Shown piece by piece: positions 9,518 to 19,335 of a stretch of DNA of 64,000 nt. The stretch is from an uncultured Bacteroidales bacterium (GTDB taxonomy: Bacteria; Bacteroidota; Bacteroidia; Bacteroidales; FEN-979), in NCBI GenBank assembly GCA_903916595.1, contig CAIWXI010000055.1:71870-135869 (forward strand). Reading direction: 5' to 3'. The position numbers and the translations under genes were made by a program. The notes below the pieces were generated by a model that saw only the letters and a list, made by a program, of their open reading frames with translations, was not told the origin of the DNA and searched no databases. Numbering within the stretch: the first letter of the stretch is position 1; each line of letters starts with the position of its first letter.

Positions 9518-11972
9518 TGAGTTCCTGAACCTGTGAGATCATGACAGGAAAAATTCCGTTAAGACGTTCAAACAGTTTCTCCAACACTTCGTGATCACTC
9601 CCGGCAGTTGAAAAAGTATGAATCTCCCTCACAATGTCCCTTACTGACTTGGCTGCAAGGAGATCAATACTTGATTGAATTTTATGCGCTGCTGCATGAA
9701 GCTCTGCATATTCCTTTTTCTCGTATGCTTTCAGCAATGAATTATAGTAATCGGGAATAAATTCATTAAATTTCATCAGCATATTTCTGATCTGAATACT
9801 GTCGCTGAGCATTGACCTTGACAATTTGGTCAGGTCATAGTACATCTCTTCTTTTTTCTTAACAGTTCCCGAAGGTTCCGGGTTGGCATTTTCAATTACA
9901 AAGGCCGGTTCCTTTCCCACGGTTTTCAGCACTTTGATATAGAAATCTTCTTCATCAAAGGGTTTGGAGATATAGCCGTTCATTCCCGCCTGGTTTGCTT
10001 TCTGAAGAGCTTCCCTGGTAACGTCGGCGGTTAACGCGATGATCGGGGTTTCTTTGTTCAGATCGGCACGTATCATCCTGGCAGCAGTAAGACCGTCCAT
10101 TACTGGCATCTGCATATCCATCAGCACCAGGTCATAATCTGACAGCCAGAGTTTGGTTACAGCGATCTGTCCGTTCTCAGCAACATCCACCGAAGCGCCC
10201 CATTTTTCAAGAATGGATATGGCAATGAATTGATTGAATTCATTGTCTTCAACAACCAGGATCCGGATGTTATTTAGTATATGCTGATCAAAAAATATCG
10301 TCCTCCTGACTTTCTGAAGCTCTTGGGCATCGGTTATTTGAAACTGGAGGAAAAAGTAGAAACGGCTTCCTTTGCCCTTCACGCTTTCCACTTTAAGCTC
10401 GCCTCCCATAAGGTTCACCAACTGCTGGCTGATCGCCAGCCCGAGACCCGTACCTCCGTATAAACGGTTAACGCTTTCATCTTCCTGCCTGAAATTTTCA
10501 AACACATGCTTCAGGTTTTCCTTGCTGATACCAATACCCGTATCGGCCACGGAAAAACGCAATCCGGCATTTGTAAGTGTTGCGGAGATCAGTTCGCAGG
10601 AAATCTCTACCTTACCTGTAGTTGTGAAGTTGATTGCATTACTGACGAGGTTCGTCAGGATCTGCTGCAGCCTTGCAGGGTCACCAATGAGTGCAAAAGG
10701 TATTTGAGGACTAACCCGGGTTGTGAGGGTAAGCTTTTTTTCTTCAGCAGAGTGTTCCAGAACGCTGTTTACCCTTTTCATAACATCCCTCAAATCAAAA
10801 GGAAGAGATTCGAGCTCAATTTTCCCGGCTTCTATTTTTGAAAAATCCAGAATTTTATTGATAGTACCCAACAGATTCTCGCCCGACAAGATCAGTTTGT
10901 CGTTCAGGTTTTTTTGATCCGGTGTCAAAGGAGTACCTCGCATCAGCTTCGACAAGCCAATTACAGCATTTAAGGGGGTACGTATTTCATGGCTCATTTT
11001 GGCAAGAAACAGACTTTTTGCCGCATTCGCCGCATCAGCTTCTTTAATGGCTTTCACCAGATCGGTCCGGACTTTTTTTTGTTCTGTTACATCGCGCTGG
11101 ATCGAAATGAAATTGGTAAGTTCACCGTTTGTATTAAAGACCGGCTGAATCTGCAGCCTGACCCAGTAAGGATGACCATCTTTATGATAATTCAACAGAT
11201 CTGTTTCAATGGATTCCCTCTTATTTATTGCTGTTTCTATCTCCTTCACTATCAAGGGATCAGTTTCTCTCCCCTGGAGTAGTTTGCCGGGTATGATACC
11301 TTTTATATTGCCGAGTGTATATCCTGAAATTCGTTCAAAACTCTGGTTTACCCATTCTGCAAGACCATCACTGCCGGTAATGATCACGGCATTATCGGTT
11401 TCCCTGGCGATCAGAGATGTTAGCCTGAGTTCAGCCTGCATAAGGATATTGCCATAAATGCTTCCGGCAATATTGAAAATAAAAGATAAGATGGTTAAAG
11501 CTTCATTATTGAATTGGTTTTTCTTTGAGCTCAGAATACCGAATGCTCCAACAGCCTGTTCCCCGTTCATTACAGGAACATATACACATGAGCGCACAAG
11601 AACACTATTTGAAAAGGAAACAGACCTTTGATCCCGATCATTTTCCGTATCAGGGATATTTAAAATTGTTTTAGTGCGGAAAACATTTCCCGGATGACGT
11701 TCCATTGCACTACGTTCGGCAATTAGCCGCTCATCATCATTGAACCCCTTAGCAACAAGCAATTTTAACCGGCTTTCATGAAAATCGTAAAAGTAGAGTT
11801 CTGAAAATTCGATTTCCATAAGATCGTCAAGCGCCTGCTCTACCTTTACTGCCAATTCATTAAGGGTTTGTACGCCTGAACAAGATGAAATAAACCGGTT
11901 TAGCCGGTCCAGAATACCCATATGATCTTTTACGTTCACAATACAAAGGTAATTCATTACAGACATTTCCAT
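9480..11972 (-). CDS. Hybrid histidine kinase: GAF, PAS, HisKA, HATPase, REC, Hpt
   Basis: The 830-residue soluble protein carries a GAF domain (about 30-175), a PAS/PAC domain (190-300; ends FISIQRDVTEQKK), HisKA with His328 in KMSHEIRTPLN, HATPase (about 425-545), a receiver with Asp619 in LVLMDMQMP and an Hpt domain with His763 in AAHKIQSSIDLL. It is a shorter relative of the 1225-residue kinase: the HisKA-to-Hpt blocks are collinear, including the receiver segment EDNEFNQFIAISILEKW against EDNKFNQFIAQAILEKW. A duplication is likely. An internal ATG at residue 18 (MGILDRL) is an alternative start. Its 3' end overlaps the convergent ElyC-like gene. Its start lies 57 bases from the divergent lpxD. 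Confidence 0.92.
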   Translation of the reverse strand: MEMSVMNYLCIVNVKDHMGILDRLNRFISSCSGVQTLNELAVKVEQALDDLMEIEFSELYFYDFHESRLKLLVAKGFNDDERLIAERSAMERHPGNVFRTKTILNIPDTENDRDQRSVSFSNSVLVRSCVYVPVMNGEQAVGAFGILSSKKNQFNNEALTILSFIFNIAGSIYGNILMQAELRLTSLIARETDNAVIITGSDGLAEWVNQSFERISGYTLGNIKGIIPGKLLQGRETDPLIVKEIETAINKRESIETDLLNYHKDGHPYWVRLQIQPVFNTNGELTNFISIQRDVTEQKKVRTDLVKAIKEADAANAAKSLFLAKMSHEIRTPLNAVIGLSKLMRGTPLTPDQKNLNDKLILSGENLLGTINKILDFSKIEAGKIELESLPFDLRDVMKRVNSVLEHSAEEKKLTLTTRVSPQIPFALIGDPARLQQILTNLVSNAINFTTTGKVEISCELISATLTNAGLRFSVADTGIGISKENLKHVFENFRQEDESVNRLYGGTGLGLAISQQLVNLMGGELKVESVKGKGSRFYFFLQFQITDAQELQKVRRTIFFDQHILNNIRILVVEDNEFNQFIAISILEKWGASVDVAENGQIAVTKLWLSDYDLVLMDMQMPVMDGLTAARMIRADLNKETPIIALTADVTREALQKANQAGMNGYISKPFDEEDFYIKVLKTVGKEPAFVIENANPEPSGTVKKKEEMYYDLTKLSRSMLSDSIQIRNMLMKFNEFIPDYYNSLLKAYEKKEYAELHAAAHKIQSSIDLLAAKSVRDIVREIHTFSTAGSDHEVLEKLFERLNGIFPVMISQVQELIKEIPNDTTTGQ

Positions 11973-12029
11973 TAATCAGCAAATTATTATTGGTAAATTG
12001 CAGCCCGAAATTAATTTTAATCTGCAAAC

Positions 12030-13058
12030 ATGAGATTCACTGCAAAACAGATCTCCGAACTGGTCAGCGGACTGGTAGAAGGCAATCCGGATACAACCAT
12101 CAGTAAAGTATCAAAGATTGAGGAAGGAACCCCTGGCTCCATCTCCTTTCTCTCGAATCCGTTGTACACCCAGTATATTTATACAACCGAAGCATCGGTG
12201 GTCATCGTCAACAAATCGTTTGTTGCTGAACGACCCGTGAAAACAACGCTTATCCGGGTTGATAGTGCTGAAGTGGCCTTCGGTAAGCTGCTGGAACTGT
12301 ACAACCAGATAAAGGATAATAAGAAGGGCATTTCCAAACAATGCGTTATTGCGGATTCGGCCCGCCTGGGCGAAAACCTTTATATAGGAGAATTTACTTA
12401 TATCGGCGAGAACGTCCTGATCGGGAACAATGTCAAAATACATCCCCAGGTCTATATCGGCGACAACACTACCATCGGCGACAACACTATACTTTATCCC
12501 GGGGTCAAGATCTATTCCGATAATATCATCGGGAAAAACTGCATCTTCCATGCTGGCGTAATTATTGGAAGCGACGGATTCAGGTTTGTGCCCCAGAATG
12601 CAGGAAATAAAAAAATCCCCCAGATCGGGAATGTGGTTATTGAGGATGATGTGGAAATGGGAGCCAATTGTACTATTGACCGGGCGACCCTGGGATCGAC
12701 CTTCATCCGCAAGGGAGTTAAGTTCGACAACCTGGTGCATGTGGCCCACAATTGTGAAGTGGGCGAAAGCACCTATATTGCTGCTCAAACCGGGATTGCC
12801 GGGTCGACCAAGGTAGGTAAAAACTGCCTTATCAGCGGGCATGTCGCCATGGCCCCCCATCTCACCATTGCCGATAATACATCGATGGGAGGAGCCACCG
12901 GGGTATCAAAAAGCCTGACCAAACCCGGGCTGAGCTATCTTGGTATACCTGCCATGGAAGTCTCGAAATACAGACGGTCTATCGTTTATTTCCGCAATTT
13001 CTCTGAGATTGTCGAGCGGATTGAGAAGCTTGAGAAGGAACAGAAGCAGAGAAAATGA
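12030..13058 (+). CDS. lpxD: UDP-3-O-acylglucosamine N-acyltransferase LpxD
   Basis: The 342-residue protein has the LpxD layout: an N-terminal uridine-binding domain (MRFTAKQISELVSG, SISFLSNPLY), a long left-handed beta-helix with hexapeptide repeats (residues about 105-290), and a C-terminal helix (EIVERIEKLEKEQ). The catalytic histidine is His240 in VHVAHNCEVG, and HAGVIIGSDGFRF is the typical substrate-contact segment. LpxD adds the N-linked hydroxyacyl chain in lipid A synthesis in the cytoplasm. Length is normal. It overlaps the next gene, a large histidine kinase, by four bases (ATGA), so the two are translationally coupled. This is an unusual partner for lpxD. Confidence 0.97.
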   Translation: MRFTAKQISELVSGLVEGNPDTTISKVSKIEEGTPGSISFLSNPLYTQYIYTTEASVVIVNKSFVAERPVKTTLIRVDSAEVAFGKLLELYNQIKDNKKGISKQCVIADSARLGENLYIGEFTYIGENVLIGNNVKIHPQVYIGDNTTIGDNTILYPGVKIYSDNIIGKNCIFHAGVIIGSDGFRFVPQNAGNKKIPQIGNVVIEDDVEMGANCTIDRATLGSTFIRKGVKFDNLVHVAHNCEVGESTYIAAQTGIAGSTKVGKNCLISGHVAMAPHLTIADNTSMGGATGVSKSLTKPGLSYLGIPAMEVSKYRRSIVYFRNFSEIVERIEKLEKEQKQRK

Positions 13059-16000
13059 AAAAGACCGGCAAACAATCTGAGTCAATCAGGTTCCGTCACA
13101 AGGCTGAAGCTTTACTGAAAGAAAAAGCCTTAACAGATCGTTCACAACTTTCTGATGCTGATATCATCAAACTCATTCATGAGATTGAAGTATATCAGAT
13201 TGAGCTGGAATTGCAGAACGAAGATCTGATCAATGGCAGAGAACAGATTAAAGCCGCTGTCGACAGATATACTGAACTTTACGATTTTGCCCCGACGGGT
13301 TATTTTACCCTTTCAGAAGAAGGTAAAATTCTGGAATTGAATCTCAGCGGAGCCAGGATGCTTGGCAAAGAACGCCGGAAATTAATTAACAGTCATTTCG
13401 CTTTTTTTATTTCCCTGGATACACGGCCGTCATTTAATGATTTTTTCTTAAGAGTAAACACAAGCGGAGTTAAAGAAACCTGTGAGGTAAGGCTGAATAC
13501 AAGGAATGATGAACCGGTTTATGTTCATATTGAAGGCATCCTTTCAGAAAATGGCAAAGTATGCCATGTCACCGTGGTTGATATTTCTGAAACCAAACTG
13601 GCTGTAAAATCACTGGAATTATTAAATCGCCAGAAAAATCTGATCCTCCAGGCGGCCGGAGAAGGCATCCTGGGTATCGACATCAACGGAATTCAAACCT
13701 TTGTCAACCCTATGGCCAGTGAGATACTCGGGTATACTGCGGAGGAATTGCTCGGGAAGAATTCTCATATGGTCTTTCATCATCACTATCAGGACGGAGC
13801 ACTTTACCCCGCCGAAAAATGTCCGATTTATGCCACCATGCAAACTGGGAGTTCAAATCGTGGCGAAGAGTATTTCTGGAGAAAAGACGGAACAGGTTTT
13901 CCTATTGAGTACAGCAGCCTGCCCATTATTGAAGATGGCCGGATTACTGGTGCAGTAATAACTTTCCGGGATATCACAGAGCGTAAAAATGCCGAGCAAA
14001 ACCTGCTTCAAAGCGAGGAGAGGTATAAATCGCTGTTCCAGGACAATTATTCGGTCATGCTCCTTATTGACCCTGAATCAGGGGATATCAAAGATGCAAA
14101 TCCTTCGGCCTGCCAGTACTATGGATGGTCACATGCCGAGATCTGCAGCAGGAATATTTCCGACATTAATACCATGACGCAAGCCGAAGTGGATTCAGCT
14201 TTGAAGCATGCAAAAACAGAAAAAATCAGGCAATTTGAATTCAAACACCACAAAGCCAGCGGGGAAGTGAGGGATGTGGAAGGGTACTCCGGGCCTATTT
14301 CTTTCGGAGATACAAAACTGCTTTACTCCATCATTCACGACATCACAGAACGCAAACAGGCTGAGGAGTCGATCAAGGAGAGCAGGCAAAAACTCGCTTT
14401 TGCCAATAACCAGCTCATCATGGCCCAGTATGTAGGGCATACCGGTTCCTGGTTTTACGATCTGAAAACGCAAAAACTGACCGGAACCGAAGAGGCTTAC
14501 CATTTGTTCGGACTGGATAAAGATCAGGAAGACTTCGACATTGAAAGCATTGAAGCCTGCATTCCTGAGAAGGAACGAGTTCACCAGGCATTGATAGACC
14601 TGATACAGAATGGCATCCCTTACGATGTGGAATACGTTGTTCATCCGGCCGATGGTTCCAGCCCAAGAACTGTCATCTCGAAAGCCATCCTCGAAAAAAA
14701 TCCCGATGGCAATTCACTTGCACTGGTAGGAGTAATACAGGATATTACCGAACGAAAACAATCAGAGCAGATTCTTAATGCCCGTCTTCGTCTGACCGAG
14801 TTTTCACAATCACATACCAGGAATGAATTGCAGCAAAAGCTACTGGATGAGCTTGAATTACTTACCGATAGCCGCATAGGATTCTTCCATTCCATTGATT
14901 CCGATCAGAATTCTCTGACGCTTCAAAGCTGGTCGACCAATACCTTGCAGAATATGTGCAAAGCCGATGCGAGAGGCCAGCATTATCCTATCGACAAAGC
15001 CGGTGTATGGGTCGATTGCTTCCATCAGAGGAAAGCAGTGATCCATAACGATTACATGAATCTGCCCGGCCGTCATGGATTACCCGACGGACATGCTCCG
15101 GTGATTCGTGAAATGGCAGTTCCTGTATTCCGTAACGACCTGATCGTAGCTATAGTGGGCCTCGGGAACAAACCAGGAGAGTATGTTGAAAATGACATTG
15201 AGGTCGTTTCTTTACTTGCCGATATGGCCTGGGATATTACCGAACGAAAAGGAGCCGAAGAAGCTCTTGTTGAAAGCGAAGCCAAACTTAATCATGCACA
15301 GGAAATTGCCAGAATGGGCAACTGGGAACTTGATCTGGTCACAAATAACGTCACCTGGTCGAAAAACTATTTCCGCATCCTTGGGATGCAGCCGGATGCC
15401 AGGAAATTGTCGAAAGACGACTTTATGAAAATTGTTCATCCCGGGGATGTTCACCTGATTGATGAAATTTTCAGGGAGATAAATAAAAACAGAAAACCTG
15501 AATCTGTCGATATACGGCTGACAATGCCCGACGGAAGCATCAAATGGGTGCAAAATACAATTGTCCCGCGTTATGACCGGGATAATCTGGTTTCTCTGAG
15601 CGGAGTTAACATTGATATTTCCGAGAAAAAGCTGGCCGAAATGCAGGTGCTTGAGCTGAATGCGGGCCTGGAACGTAAAATTAAAGAAAGAACGGCCCAG
15701 TTAGCTGAAGCCAATGAACATCTGAAGCTTGAAATTGAAGAACGCCAGCAGTCGGAAGAAAAAATAAAGGAGGCGCGAAATGAAGCCGAACAGGCGAATC
15801 TGGCCAAAAGTGAGTTCCTCTCACGTATGAGCCATGAACTGAGGACTCCGATGAATTCAATTCTTGGCTTCGCCCAGCTGATGCAGATGCAGGAACTTGG
15901 TAATGCTCAGAAAAAAGGGGTCAGTCATATCCTGACCAGCGGGAAACATCTGCTGCATCTGATCAATGAAATACTCGACATTTCACGAATCGAAGCCGGC

Positions 16001-16924
16001 CGTATTGTACTTTCCATGGAACCCGTTCAGCTGTATGCCCTCATTATGGAGACGATCGATGTGGTTCATCCGGAGGCGGCAAAACGCAATCTGAACATGG
16101 ATCTGGAACCCTCGCCGGCAAATCAGTTCTTTGTAAAAGCCGACCCTCAGCGCTTAAAACAGGTTCTGCTAAACCTGGTCAATAATGCAATAAAATATAA
16201 CCGTGAGGAAGGGTGGGTAATAATTAAAACCGAACAAGGACCCACTCATTCCGATGGGACCGTTTCTGTCAGGATCTCAATAACCGATACGGGGATTGGG
16301 ATCTCAGTGGAAGACATCCCGAAACTTTCACAACCCTTTGAGAGGATAGGAGCGGCAAAATCTGAAATCGAAGGCACAGGGCTTGGCCTTACTGTAGTGA
16401 AGAAACTGATGGAAGCCATGGGAGGGACGTTCGGGGTTGACAGTACCTTGGGCGAAGGCAGCACATTCTGGATAGAATTGCCCATGGCCAGTCAGCCTGT
16501 ACTCCGTAATGAGTGGTCGGCCGATATCTCAAAACAGAAAGAATCGAATACCGGACAATCCGGAACGATACTGTACATCGAAGATAACATCTCGAATTCG
16601 GAACTGGTGCAGGAAATACTTCAAAATCACAGGCCTGAGATACGGGTTATTACATCTCCCTCGGGGAAACTTGCTCTTGAGGAAGCTGCAGGTTTGATAC
16701 CCGATTTAATACTGCTTGATCTCGACCTTCCCGACATGAACGGGAGCGAGGTGTTTGATGCATTAAAGGCCGGCGCTGACACATGCGCAATACCTGTTGT
16801 AATTATCAGCGCCGATGCGATGCCTCAGCAAATAGAGAAATTAATGCTCGCCGGAGCCAGGGATTATCTGACCAAACCTCTTAATATCACTGAATTTTTG
16901 ACAATGATTGATGAATGGTTCTAA
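13055..16924 (+). CDS. Multi-PAS histidine kinase with C-terminal receiver
   Basis: The 1289-residue soluble protein has a short N-terminal helix, five PAS domains (about 72-180, 195-312, 325-435, 462-565, 748-860) and a GAF domain (575-725) between the fourth and fifth PAS. A coiled coil (865-915) leads to HisKA with His927 in RMSHELRTPMN, HATPase (1025-1145; DTGIGIS and GTGLGLTVV boxes) and a receiver with phospho-acceptor Asp1222 in LILLDLDLPDM. There is no Hpt domain, so phosphate from Asp1222 would need an external partner. The start is set by the ATGA overlap with lpxD. The REC-HisKA kinase gene follows 24 bases later and is probably co-transcribed. Ligands of the PAS domains cannot be inferred. 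Confidence 0.92.
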   Translation: MKKTGKQSESIRFRHKAEALLKEKALTDRSQLSDADIIKLIHEIEVYQIELELQNEDLINGREQIKAAVDRYTELYDFAPTGYFTLSEEGKILELNLSGARMLGKERRKLINSHFAFFISLDTRPSFNDFFLRVNTSGVKETCEVRLNTRNDEPVYVHIEGILSENGKVCHVTVVDISETKLAVKSLELLNRQKNLILQAAGEGILGIDINGIQTFVNPMASEILGYTAEELLGKNSHMVFHHHYQDGALYPAEKCPIYATMQTGSSNRGEEYFWRKDGTGFPIEYSSLPIIEDGRITGAVITFRDITERKNAEQNLLQSEERYKSLFQDNYSVMLLIDPESGDIKDANPSACQYYGWSHAEICSRNISDINTMTQAEVDSALKHAKTEKIRQFEFKHHKASGEVRDVEGYSGPISFGDTKLLYSIIHDITERKQAEESIKESRQKLAFANNQLIMAQYVGHTGSWFYDLKTQKLTGTEEAYHLFGLDKDQEDFDIESIEACIPEKERVHQALIDLIQNGIPYDVEYVVHPADGSSPRTVISKAILEKNPDGNSLALVGVIQDITERKQSEQILNARLRLTEFSQSHTRNELQQKLLDELELLTDSRIGFFHSIDSDQNSLTLQSWSTNTLQNMCKADARGQHYPIDKAGVWVDCFHQRKAVIHNDYMNLPGRHGLPDGHAPVIREMAVPVFRNDLIVAIVGLGNKPGEYVENDIEVVSLLADMAWDITERKGAEEALVESEAKLNHAQEIARMGNWELDLVTNNVTWSKNYFRILGMQPDARKLSKDDFMKIVHPGDVHLIDEIFREINKNRKPESVDIRLTMPDGSIKWVQNTIVPRYDRDNLVSLSGVNIDISEKKLAEMQVLELNAGLERKIKERTAQLAEANEHLKLEIEERQQSEEKIKEARNEAEQANLAKSEFLSRMSHELRTPMNSILGFAQLMQMQELGNAQKKGVSHILTSGKHLLHLINEILDISRIEAGRIVLSMEPVQLYALIMETIDVVHPEAAKRNLNMDLEPSPANQFFVKADPQRLKQVLLNLVNNAIKYNREEGWVIIKTEQGPTHSDGTVSVRISITDTGIGISVEDIPKLSQPFERIGAAKSEIEGTGLGLTVVKKLMEAMGGTFGVDSTLGEGSTFWIELPMASQPVLRNEWSADISKQKESNTGQSGTILYIEDNISNSELVQEILQNHRPEIRVITSPSGKLALEEAAGLIPDLILLDLDLPDMNGSEVFDALKAGADTCAIPVVIISADAMPQQIEKLMLAGARDYLTKPLNITEFLTMIDEWF

Positions 16925-16948
16925 GGAAGTATTACTAATAGACCTGGT

Positions 16949-18148
16949 ATGATTGATTCAACATTGAAAAAAGCACATATTCTTATCGTTGACGATCAGG
17001 AAGCCAATATTGATATTCTTGTCGGGTTGCTCGAATTTCAGGGGTATACAAATGTGAAATCTACAACTGATCCCAGGATGGTTAAAAGCATGTTCAAGAC
17101 ATTTAACCCCGACTTGATCCTGCTCGACCTGCTTATGCCTCACCTTACAGGTTTCGAGGTTATGGAACAGCTCAAGACTCTTATTCCACAGGCGACATTT
17201 CTCCCGGTGCTGGTTCTAACAGCCGATATCACGGTTGAAACCAAACAGCGGGCGCTGGCTAATGGTGCAAACGATTTCCTGGTCAAGCCTTTTGATCTGA
17301 TCGAGACAGGCCTGCGTGTCAGGATTCTTCTGGAAGCGCGCTTTATGCATCTGCAACTCGAGAATCAGAATCGTATTTTAGAAGAGAAAGTGAAGGAGCG
17401 GACAGCGGAACTTGAGACGGCTAACATTCATCTCTATGCAGCAAAAGAAAAAGCCGAAGCCAGCGACCGGATGAAAACAGCTTTCATGCAAAACATTTCA
17501 CATGAAGTGAGAACCCCCCTGAATGGGCTCCTTGGCTTTGGGTCTCTTCTTGCAGAGCCAGACCTGGACGATGAAAGCAGGCAGCAATACTTATCAATGA
17601 TGAAATCATCCAGCGACCGGCTGATCAATACGATCACCGATTACATTGATATTTCTTTGATTGTTTCAGACTCCGTAGAAGTCTTTTCAAGGCCAGTCAT
17701 TATTAATAATATAATGATGGATTTACAGAACAAATTCGAGAATATTATCCGCATTAAACAACTCGAATTTAATCTTGTAATTTCTGATGATAAAGAACTT
17801 TTCTGTATTCAGACTGATCCGGAATTATTGACAAGAATCATGTTCCACCTGCTTTCCAATGCTGTCAAATTTACGCAACAAGGCCAAGTTACCATGGGCT
17901 ATTCAGTGGATTCCGAAAAGATTGAATTCTTCGTGAAAGATACTGGTGCAGGTATTGAGAAAGAGGCGCGGGAGAGGGTTTTTGAGAGCTTCATGCAGGA
18001 AAATATAACGAATACCCGCGGCCATGAGGGGAGTGGACTGGGTCTGTCGATCATCAGAGGGTTTTCGAAAGCGCTTGGTGGTGAGATCCGGCTCGAGTCT
18101 GAAAAAGGAAAAGGTTCTTCATTCTACTTTTCACTTCCCCTTCTTTAG
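16949..18148 (+). CDS. Receiver-histidine kinase (REC-HisKA-HATPase)
   Basis: The 399-residue product begins with a receiver (about 8-128; acidic pocket in ILIVDDQEAN, phospho-acceptor Asp60 in LILLDLLMP, Lys in FLVKPFD). A coiled-coil linker is followed by HisKA with His185 in NISHEVRTPLN and HATPase (about 280-399; DTGAGIEKEA and GSGLGLSII). In this arrangement the receiver input controls the kinase, so it is a likely acceptor in a relay from the 1289-residue kinase just upstream (24-base gap). It has no DNA-binding output. The last 18 bases overlap the 3' end of the convergent DedA gene. Confidence 0.92.
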   Translation: MIDSTLKKAHILIVDDQEANIDILVGLLEFQGYTNVKSTTDPRMVKSMFKTFNPDLILLDLLMPHLTGFEVMEQLKTLIPQATFLPVLVLTADITVETKQRALANGANDFLVKPFDLIETGLRVRILLEARFMHLQLENQNRILEEKVKERTAELETANIHLYAAKEKAEASDRMKTAFMQNISHEVRTPLNGLLGFGSLLAEPDLDDESRQQYLSMMKSSSDRLINTITDYIDISLIVSDSVEVFSRPVIINNIMMDLQNKFENIIRIKQLEFNLVISDDKELFCIQTDPELLTRIMFHLLSNAVKFTQQGQVTMGYSVDSEKIEFFVKDTGAGIEKEARERVFESFMQENITNTRGHEGSGLGLSIIRGFSKALGGEIRLESEKGKGSSFYFSLPLL

Positions 18149-18757
18149 CTTTACAGCACCCCGGATAAGGATAGTCATGGTCACTACGGTGATTCCAAGT
18201 ACGATATATTCGATGTAATCGACCGAGCCGGGGATCTGGCGGCCGAGGAGGTATCCGAGCGGGATCAGTGTCCCCGACCAGAGTATGGCCCCGGCCAGGT
18301 TCAATAATGTAAACCTCCAAAAATTCATGTCGATCGCTCCTGCCAGGATAGGCACAAAAGTACGCACTACCGGGATGAATCGTCCGCCGACAAGCGCCAG
18401 TCCGCCGTGCTTGTCGTAATACGCCCTGGCCGTTTCAAGATGCCTTTGCTTGAAAAAGAAGGTGTCGTTTTTAAGAAAAAGCCGCTTGCCGAAATATTTC
18501 CCGGTGGCAAAGCCTGTGGCGTTGCCGGCAATGGCTGCCAGGGCTACCGTGAGCACCAGCAAATAAATGTTAACCGAGAGATCGGCCGATCCGCAGAAGA
18601 TCCCGGCAGTGACAAGCAGGGCATCCCCGGGGAAGATAAACCCGAAAAACAGGCCGGTCTCAGCAAAAATGATGATCAGCAGTAACGCCAATCCGCCATA
18701 ATGGATCAGGTGCCCGGAACTGAATAATAGTTTAACAAACTCTGTTGCCTGTTCCAT
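18131..18757 (-). CDS. DedA-family membrane protein (VTT domain)
   Basis: The 208-residue protein has four to five membrane segments and the DedA signature: ETGLFFGFIFPGDALLVTAG near residues 32-52 and the GGRFIPVVRTFVPILAGA motif with its conserved arginines, followed by WSGTLIPLGYLLGR. DedA proteins are proposed proton-coupled lipid-carrier (undecaprenyl phosphate) or phospholipid translocases needed for envelope homeostasis. Here it stands alone between two plus-strand units and overlaps the end of the upstream kinase gene tail to tail. No promoter was identified upstream of 18757. Confidence 0.93.
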   Translation of the reverse strand: MEQATEFVKLLFSSGHLIHYGGLALLLIIIFAETGLFFGFIFPGDALLVTAGIFCGSADLSVNIYLLVLTVALAAIAGNATGFATGKYFGKRLFLKNDTFFFKQRHLETARAYYDKHGGLALVGGRFIPVVRTFVPILAGAIDMNFWRFTLLNLAGAILWSGTLIPLGYLLGRQIPGSVDYIEYIVLGITVVTMTILIRGAVKLKKGK

Positions 18758-18844
18758 TCAGCGGGAAAGTTTTCGAAAAATAATTTTTGCCATTTTTCAA
18801 AACTAAACAAAATCAAAGGTTTTAAGGAAAAATATTTTTAAGAC

Positions 18845-18874
18845 TTGTCGATTACATTAAATAATATAACTTTG
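18845..18874 (+). promoter_or_regulatory. Bacteroidota-type promoter for the lipoprotein gene
   Basis: TTG at 18845-18847 is followed after 19 bases by TAACTTTG at 18867-18874, a full match to the known TTG-N19/20-TAnnTTTG promoter of this phylum. It points at the lipoprotein gene starting at 18913, leaving a leader of about 30-35 bases. The PNPOx-like and acs genes behind it could be read from the same promoter. Confidence 0.7.
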
Positions 18875-18912
18875 ATACACAAACCCAAAATCATTAACCT
18901 AATAAGTTTTCT

Positions 18913-19293
18913 ATGAAAAAAATTTCCGTTTTCATCGTTTTCATTGCTTTAGCGATGATCAGCCTGAGCGGCTGCAAAAAAGCCAAAGAGATTACCTGTG
19001 TTCTTTATGCGGCTGAAAACCAACCCGCGGCAGATATGAATGTCATATATTCTGCTACTCAAACAGGGGATGGTACTATTTTAGCATTAAGTTATGTGAC
19101 CATTTCAGGAACAGTGACTATTCAGAATCCTACCCTGCCATGGACCATCACAGTGTCTGTTCTGACAAGCACCAAGGTTTCGATGGCGGCTACCGGTAAT
19201 GTTAAGAACGGAAGCCTGAAAATTGCATACGACGGCAGCAGCGGCGGGTCGACTATTCATGCAAGCGACAACTGTGAGCAGCAGACCAACTAG
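18913..19293 (+). CDS. Small hypothetical lipoprotein
   Basis: The 126-residue product starts with a lipoprotein signal peptide: MKK, a hydrophobic core, and the lipobox LSGC with the lipidated cysteine near residue 21, followed by Lys-Lys-Ala-Lys. The mature part is Ser/Thr/Gly rich with alternating hydrophobic residues, suggesting a small beta-sandwich of about 100 residues. It ends SDNCEQQTN, which could give a disulfide with the cysteine in ITCVLYA. I do not recognise a family. A clear promoter lies just upstream and a flavin-binding protein gene follows 42 bases downstream. Function is unknown; an envelope location is likely. Confidence 0.8.
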   Translation: MKKISVFIVFIALAMISLSGCKKAKEITCVLYAAENQPAADMNVIYSATQTGDGTILALSYVTISGTVTIQNPTLPWTITVSVLTSTKVSMAATGNVKNGSLKIAYDGSSGGSTIHASDNCEQQTN

Positions 19294-19335
19294 AGGGAGG
19301 GCAGGCAATCGTTTTATTATTTATCTAAACAAATC

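Noticed and set aside
12111-12860. 249-codon minus-strand frame opposite lpxD
   Set aside because: It mirrors the hexapeptide repeats of lpxD and has no recognisable protein features.
14195-14644. 149-codon minus-strand frame inside the 1289-residue kinase gene
   Set aside because: It is antisense to intact PAS domains and has no motif support.
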